Of a DNA stretch of 64,000 nt, positions 60,569 through 64,000 are shown piece by piece. The DNA lies in the NCBI GenBank assembly GCA_030247725.1, contig JAOTRT010000003.1, positions 392,187 to 456,186 of the forward strand. Direction: 5' to 3'. Both the position numbers and the translations under genes were made by a program. This DNA comes from Candidatus Nitricoxidireducens bremensis (GTDB lineage: Bacteria; Pseudomonadota; Gammaproteobacteria; Burkholderiales; Rhodocyclaceae). Each line of letters opens with the position of its first letter. Positions within the stretch are counted from its first letter, which is position 1. The notes under the pieces were generated by a model. The model saw nothing but the letters and a program-made list of their open reading frames with translations. It searched no databases and had not been told where the DNA came from.

Positions 60569-62365
60569 GTGGAATTATTCTGGAAACTGTACGACTGGAA
60601 CGAACGAACGTTCTGGAATTCGCTCACCAAGAAGCTCATGAGCTTTCTGGTGCTGTTCTTCATCGACATCGCCTATCTTGGTGTCTATATCAGTCAGAAG
60701 GGCACTGTCGATAGCGAGCTGAAAGGCGCGGGTGCCAGCGCCGAACTGATCAGCCGGGTCGATGCGACGCTCGATGGCGGCCTGGCGGTGATGCTGATTC
60801 TGACAGGCATCGCGTTGCTCTGGAACGTGCTCCAGATCCTTTACATCCGCTACCTGATCGTGCGGCCGGTACGCACCATCAGCGGCATCTTCGATGAGAT
60901 CGCCCGCGGTGAGGGGGATTTCTCGCACGATCTGCCGACGGTCTCTCACGACGAACTGCGTACGCTGGCCGAGAGCTACAACCGCTTCGCCGACAAGATG
61001 CGCCAGATGATCGACGAGGTGCGCAAGATGAGCGTCAGCATCGCGCGCGAGGCCGTGGCAGTGAAGAAGACGGTGTCGTCCACCGCCGACCGGGCGAAGC
61101 GCCAGGGCGAAATCACCGAGGCGGTGTTCGGCGCCAGCAACGAGACGACGCAGGCGATTCAGGAAGTGTCCAGATCAACCGAGGTCATCGCCCAGTCCAC
61201 CGGGACCAACCTCGAAAGCGCGCGGAGCATGTATGCGGAGATGCTGGAGGTGGTCGGCAAGGTCGGTGAAGTCAGCAGCAAGCTGTCCGGCTTCAGTGCC
61301 ACCGTGGGCGGCCTCGCGCAGCGGTCGGACAGCGTGCGGCAGATGGCAGGCCTGATCAAGGACGTCGCCGATCAGACGAACCTGCTGGCCCTGAATGCCG
61401 CCATCGAGGCCGCGCGTGCCGGTGAGGCGGGGCGCGGCTTTGCCGTCGTGGCCGACGAGGTGCGCAAGCTGGCCGACCAGGTCAACACCGCGACCAAGCA
61501 GATCGAGGCCAACATCGGCGGCATGACGACGCTGGTGGCTGAAACGCAGCAGGAGAACGACCTCATCAATGCCGATATCCTGCTGACCCAGCAGGTGGTC
61601 GAGCGCTCCTCGGCGGAGTTCCAGAAGATGGTCGCCGATTTCGAGCGCACCAACGGCCAGCTCAACCAGATCGCCACCGCCATGGAGGAGCTGACGGCGA
61701 CCAATGGTCAGGTCCATGACGCCATCACCCAGGTGCACGAACTGTCGGCGGAGGTGACCACGAGCATGCATTCTTCGGCGAATACCACGCTGACGCTGGC
61801 TTCGGCGACGGAAAGCGTCCAGGAGCTGGTGTCGCGATTCAAGATCGGCCGCGGCGCCTTCGACTTCAACGTCGACAAGGCGCAGCGCTTCCGCGATGAC
61901 GTTGCCGCAACCCTGGCGATGCTGGCCAAGCAGGGCATCGACATCTGGGACCAGAACTACCGTCCGATTCCAAATACCCGTCCGCAGAAGTACGAGGTCG
62001 GCTACGTCCGCGCCTTCGAGCAGCACATCCAGCCCATCCTCGAACAATACCTGGCGGCGCTGCAGGGCGGCATCTACACGCTGATCATCGACAACCGGGG
62101 CTACGCCGCGATCCACAATACCAAGTTCTCGAAGCCCCTGACCGGGGACTTCGATGCCGACCTCGTCGGCAACCGCACGCGCCGCATCTGGGATGATCCA
62201 ACCGGTCAGCGCAGCGCGAAGAATACCCAGCCGCTGCTGCTGCAGACGTATGCGCGGGATACCGGCGAGATCCTGTCGGAAATCGATGTGCCGATCACCA
62301 TCGACGGCCGCCACTGGGGCAACGTGCGCGTCGGCTGCGACAGCATGGTGCTGCTGGAACGATAG
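60569..62365 (+). CDS. Methyl-accepting chemotaxis protein with C-terminal sensor-like domain
   Basis: A 598-residue chemoreceptor. Two membrane helices (about 22-41 and 71-95) flank only a short periplasmic loop of about 30 residues. A HAMP domain follows (96-150), then the MCP signalling hairpin with the conserved tip ([20 protein letters not shown], about 270) to about 415. Unusually, about 150 residues come after it ([21 protein letters not shown] ... [15 protein letters not shown] ... [12 protein letters not shown]), a Cache/PAS-like cytoplasmic sensor. It starts at GTG 60569 with GGAGGGGA upstream. Confidence 0.92.
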   Translation: MELFWKLYDWNERTFWNSLTKKLMSFLVLFFIDIAYLGVYISQKGTVDSELKGAGASAELISRVDATLDGGLAVMLILTGIALLWNVLQILYIRYLIVRPVRTISGIFDEIARGEGDFSHDLPTVSHDELRTLAESYNRFADKMRQMIDEVRKMSVSIAREAVAVKKTVSSTADRAKRQGEITEAVFGASNETTQAIQEVSRSTEVIAQSTGTNLESARSMYAEMLEVVGKVGEVSSKLSGFSATVGGLAQRSDSVRQMAGLIKDVADQTNLLALNAAIEAARAGEAGRGFAVVADEVRKLADQVNTATKQIEANIGGMTTLVAETQQENDLINADILLTQQVVERSSAEFQKMVADFERTNGQLNQIATAMEELTATNGQVHDAITQVHELSAEVTTSMHSSANTTLTLASATESVQELVSRFKIGRGAFDFNVDKAQRFRDDVAATLAMLAKQGIDIWDQNYRPIPNTRPQKYEVGYVRAFEQHIQPILEQYLAALQGGIYTLIIDNRGYAAIHNTKFSKPLTGDFDADLVGNRTRRIWDDPTGQRSAKNTQPLLLQTYARDTGEILSEIDVPITIDGRHWGNVRVGCDSMVLLER

Positions 62366-62366
62366 G

Positions 62367-63395
62367 CTAGCTGCGCCAGCGCGTCTGCCAGCAGGCCGCC
62401 ACGTCGAGCATGCGGTTGGCAAACCCCCATTCGTTGTCGAACCAGACCAGCAGGTTCGCCAGGCGGGGACCCGCAACCCGCGTCTGGCTGCCGTCCACGA
62501 TGGCGGAATGGGGCTTGTGGTTGAAGTCGATGGAGGCGTGGGGCTCGGCCGTGTAATCGATCAGCCCGGCGAAGGCACCATCGGCGGCGTCCACGAGGCG
62601 GGCGTTGATTTCCTCTGCGGTGGCGTCGCGGCCCAGGGTCACGGTCAGGTCGATGGCGGAGACGTTGAGTACCGGCACGCGGATCGCCTTGGCCTGTACG
62701 CGGCCGGCCAGCGACGGCATCAGGCGCTCGACGCCCTTGGCCAGGCCGGTGGAGACGGGAATCAGGGCCTGCATGGCGGAGCGGGTGCGGCGCAGGTCCG
62801 AGTGGTGGTAGCCGTCGATCAGGGGCTGGTCGTTCATGGCCGAGTGCAGCGTGGTCATGGAGACATGTTCCACGCCGAAGGCCTGGCCCAGCAGCGTCAG
62901 TACCGGCACGATGGCGTTGGTGGTGCAAGAGGCGGCGGAGACGAGACGCTCGGCACCGGTAAGTCCGTCCTGGTTGATTCCGTAGACCACGGTGCGGTCG
63001 AGATCCTCGGCGCCGTGGCCCGGATGGGACAGCAGCAGCCGCGGGCAGCCGGCGGCGAGGAAGCGTTCCAACTCCGGACGGTAGGCATACTTGCCCGAGC
63101 ATTCCACCAGGATGTCGATGCCGAGCACGTCCCAGGGCACGGCTTCCGGCCGGCTGGCGTGGGTGACGGCAATCGCCGCACCGTCGACGATCAGGCGGTC
63201 GCCGTCCACCTCCACTTCGCCGGGAAAGCGGCCATGGGTGGAGTCGAAGCGCGTCAGGTAGGCCATGCTGTCGAGGTCGGCCGGCTCGTTGATGGCGGCG
63301 ATCTCGATGTCGTTCCGGTGGGTGGATTCGTGCAGGGCCCGCAGCAGGCAGCGCCCGATGCGTCCGTAGCCATTGATTGCGAGACGTAGTGCCAT
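62367..63395 (-). CDS. epd: Erythrose-4-phosphate / glyceraldehyde-3-phosphate dehydrogenase (Epd-like)
   Basis: A 342-residue GAPDH-fold enzyme. The NAD-binding INGYGRIGR, catalytic Cys157 (SAASCTTNAIVP, with Ala for the usual Cys two residues after TTN) and the WFDNEWGFANRM C-terminus are present. The segment YHHSDLRRTRSA matches Epd, the enzyme of pyridoxal-phosphate synthesis, more than glycolytic GapA. It is monocistronic and convergent with the chemoreceptor. The Epd/Gap choice needs functional proof. Confidence 0.85.
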   Translation of the reverse strand: MALRLAINGYGRIGRCLLRALHESTHRNDIEIAAINEPADLDSMAYLTRFDSTHGRFPGEVEVDGDRLIVDGAAIAVTHASRPEAVPWDVLGIDILVECSGKYAYRPELERFLAAGCPRLLLSHPGHGAEDLDRTVVYGINQDGLTGAERLVSAASCTTNAIVPVLTLLGQAFGVEHVSMTTLHSAMNDQPLIDGYHHSDLRRTRSAMQALIPVSTGLAKGVERLMPSLAGRVQAKAIRVPVLNVSAIDLTVTLGRDATAEEINARLVDAADGAFAGLIDYTAEPHASIDFNHKPHSAIVDGSQTRVAGPRLANLLVWFDNEWGFANRMLDVAACWQTRWRS

Positions 63396-63409
63396 GGGAA
63401 AGACGGCAA

Positions 63410-63437
63410 GGCCGTCCGGGCATCCGTCCGGACGGCC
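63410..63437. terminator. Hairpin between the right-end chemoreceptor and epd
   Basis: GGCCGTCCGG (63410-63419) and CCGGACGGCC (63428-63437) form a perfect ten-base stem with an eight-base loop. It follows the stop of the minus-strand chemoreceptor, but the T tract is poor, so it may be a leader structure of epd instead. Confidence 0.4.
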
Positions 63438-63515
63438 TCCTGAACAGGAGGAAAGGCCGCGCAGTTTACCGTGCCGCGGATGAGGCTTCCAATGGAACGC
63501 GCCGGCCCGGCCGCG

Positions 63516-64000
63516 TCAGCGGCCGGTGTCGGTCTTGAAGAAGCTCATGAGCTCCTGCAGCTGACCGGCCTGGCCGCCCATCTCCTCGGCGGTGGCGGCC
63601 AGTTCCTCGGAAGCCGAAGCGTTCTGCTGGGTCGCCTTGTTGAGTTGATTCATGGCGCCGTTGATCTGATGGACGCCCGAACTCTGCTCCTGGCTCGCCG
63701 CGGCGATCTCCTGCACCAGATCGGAAGTCTTCTTGATGGAGGGCACGATCTCGTCGAGGAGGCTGCCCGCCTTCTCGGCCAGCTTCACCGAGGAGGAGGC
63801 CACCTGGCCGATCTCCTGGGCCGCGACCTGGGAGCGCTCGGCGAGCTTGCGCACTTCCGCCGCCACCACGGCGAAGCCCTTGCCGTGCTCGCCGGCCCGA
63901 GCCGCCTCGATGGCCGCGTTCAGCGCCAGGAGGTTCGTCTGGTAGGCGATGTCGTCGATGATGCCGATCTTGTCGGCGATCTGCTTCATCGCATCGACGG
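63516..64000 (-). CDS. Methyl-accepting chemotaxis protein, 5'-truncated by window edge
   Basis: The C-terminal 160 or so residues of a chemoreceptor whose beginning is beyond the right edge. The signalling tip ([38 protein letters not shown]) and the distal helix with the methylation-region pattern ([38 protein letters not shown]) are intact. The end FFKTDTGR has no CheB/CheR-tethering pentapeptide. It is the third MCP in this window. Confidence 0.92.
   Translation of the reverse strand, partial: VDAMKQIADKIGIIDDIAYQTNLLALNAAIEAARAGEHGKGFAVVAAEVRKLAERSQVAAQEIGQVASSSVKLAEKAGSLLDEIVPSIKKTSDLVQEIAAASQEQSSGVHQINGAMNQLNKATQQNASASEELAATAEEMGGQAGQLQELMSFFKTDTGR

Overview
The window is about 64 kb of very GC-rich DNA with densely packed, short-spaced genes. 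The gene content points to a betaproteobacterium, most likely Rhodocyclales (Azoarcus/Thauera/Azospira-like): a porin-glnK-amtB nitrogen operon behind a sigma-54/NtrC promoter, gshA of the rare Acidithiobacillus-type family next to gshB, a regulatory EIIA-HPr-EI phosphotransferase set without sugar permeases, many chemoreceptors and c-di-GMP-type sensors, and a DUF3683 FAD/Fe-S dehydrogenase. The genus cannot be fixed from this sequence alone.

Layout. 1-3.9 kb: two MFS transporters (the first cut by the left edge), comM and ubiK. 4-7 kb: NtrC site, sigma-54 promoter, TorF-type porin, glnK, amtB and a terminator. 7.1-12.3 kb (minus): thrH-purU-membrane protein, a CZB chemoreceptor and the ABC-F protein YheS. 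12.3-20 kb (plus): a secreted coiled-coil protein, an orphan adenine DNA methyltransferase, gshA, gshB, apbE (carrying a hairpin-rich insertion), a small membrane protein, and EIIA/HPr/EI. 20-27.6 kb: a MASE1-PAS sensor without an output domain, a MATE pump and a 1262-residue dehydrogenase. 27.6-30.5 kb: an accessory patch with a HepT/MntA toxin-antitoxin pair, a candidate C-rich-loop small RNA, and small orphan proteins. 30.5-40.7 kb: HDOD, cca, SDR and slt in one minus-strand operon, then 5-formyl-THF cyclo-ligase, an HDOD protein, a PAS-GGDEF-EAL protein and a MalY/PatB lyase.

Two exported, poorly described gene sets dominate 40.7-59.3 kb. The first (minus strand, 47.0 to 40.7 kb) encodes a FecR-like periplasmic protein, a small autotransporter with a Cys-rich passenger, a lipoprotein hydrolase, two secreted caspase-family peptidases and a CsgG-like protein. 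The second is a curli-like locus built around a divergent promoter region (56982-57218). Leftward lie a CsgG/HfaB-like outer-membrane lipoprotein with peptidoglycan-binding and DUF4384-like domains, several small secreted proteins and a HEXXH protein, followed closely by sugar-modification genes (DegT aminotransferase, WbqC, a glycosidase-like propeller, GNAT). Rightward lie small secreted proteins with Asn/Val/Gly-rich 37-residue repeats and an OmpA-domain protein. My reading is that this is a secreted fibre (possible functional amyloid) with its export channel, wall anchor and possibly its own glycosylation. A SEC-C/TPR/O-GlcNAc-transferase-type protein (47.3-49.7 kb) sits convergent to the sugar genes.

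The right end holds cysK, a chemoreceptor with a C-terminal sensor domain, an Epd/GapA-type dehydrogenase and a chemoreceptor cut by the window edge. No tRNA, rRNA, IS element, prophage or CRISPR array was seen.
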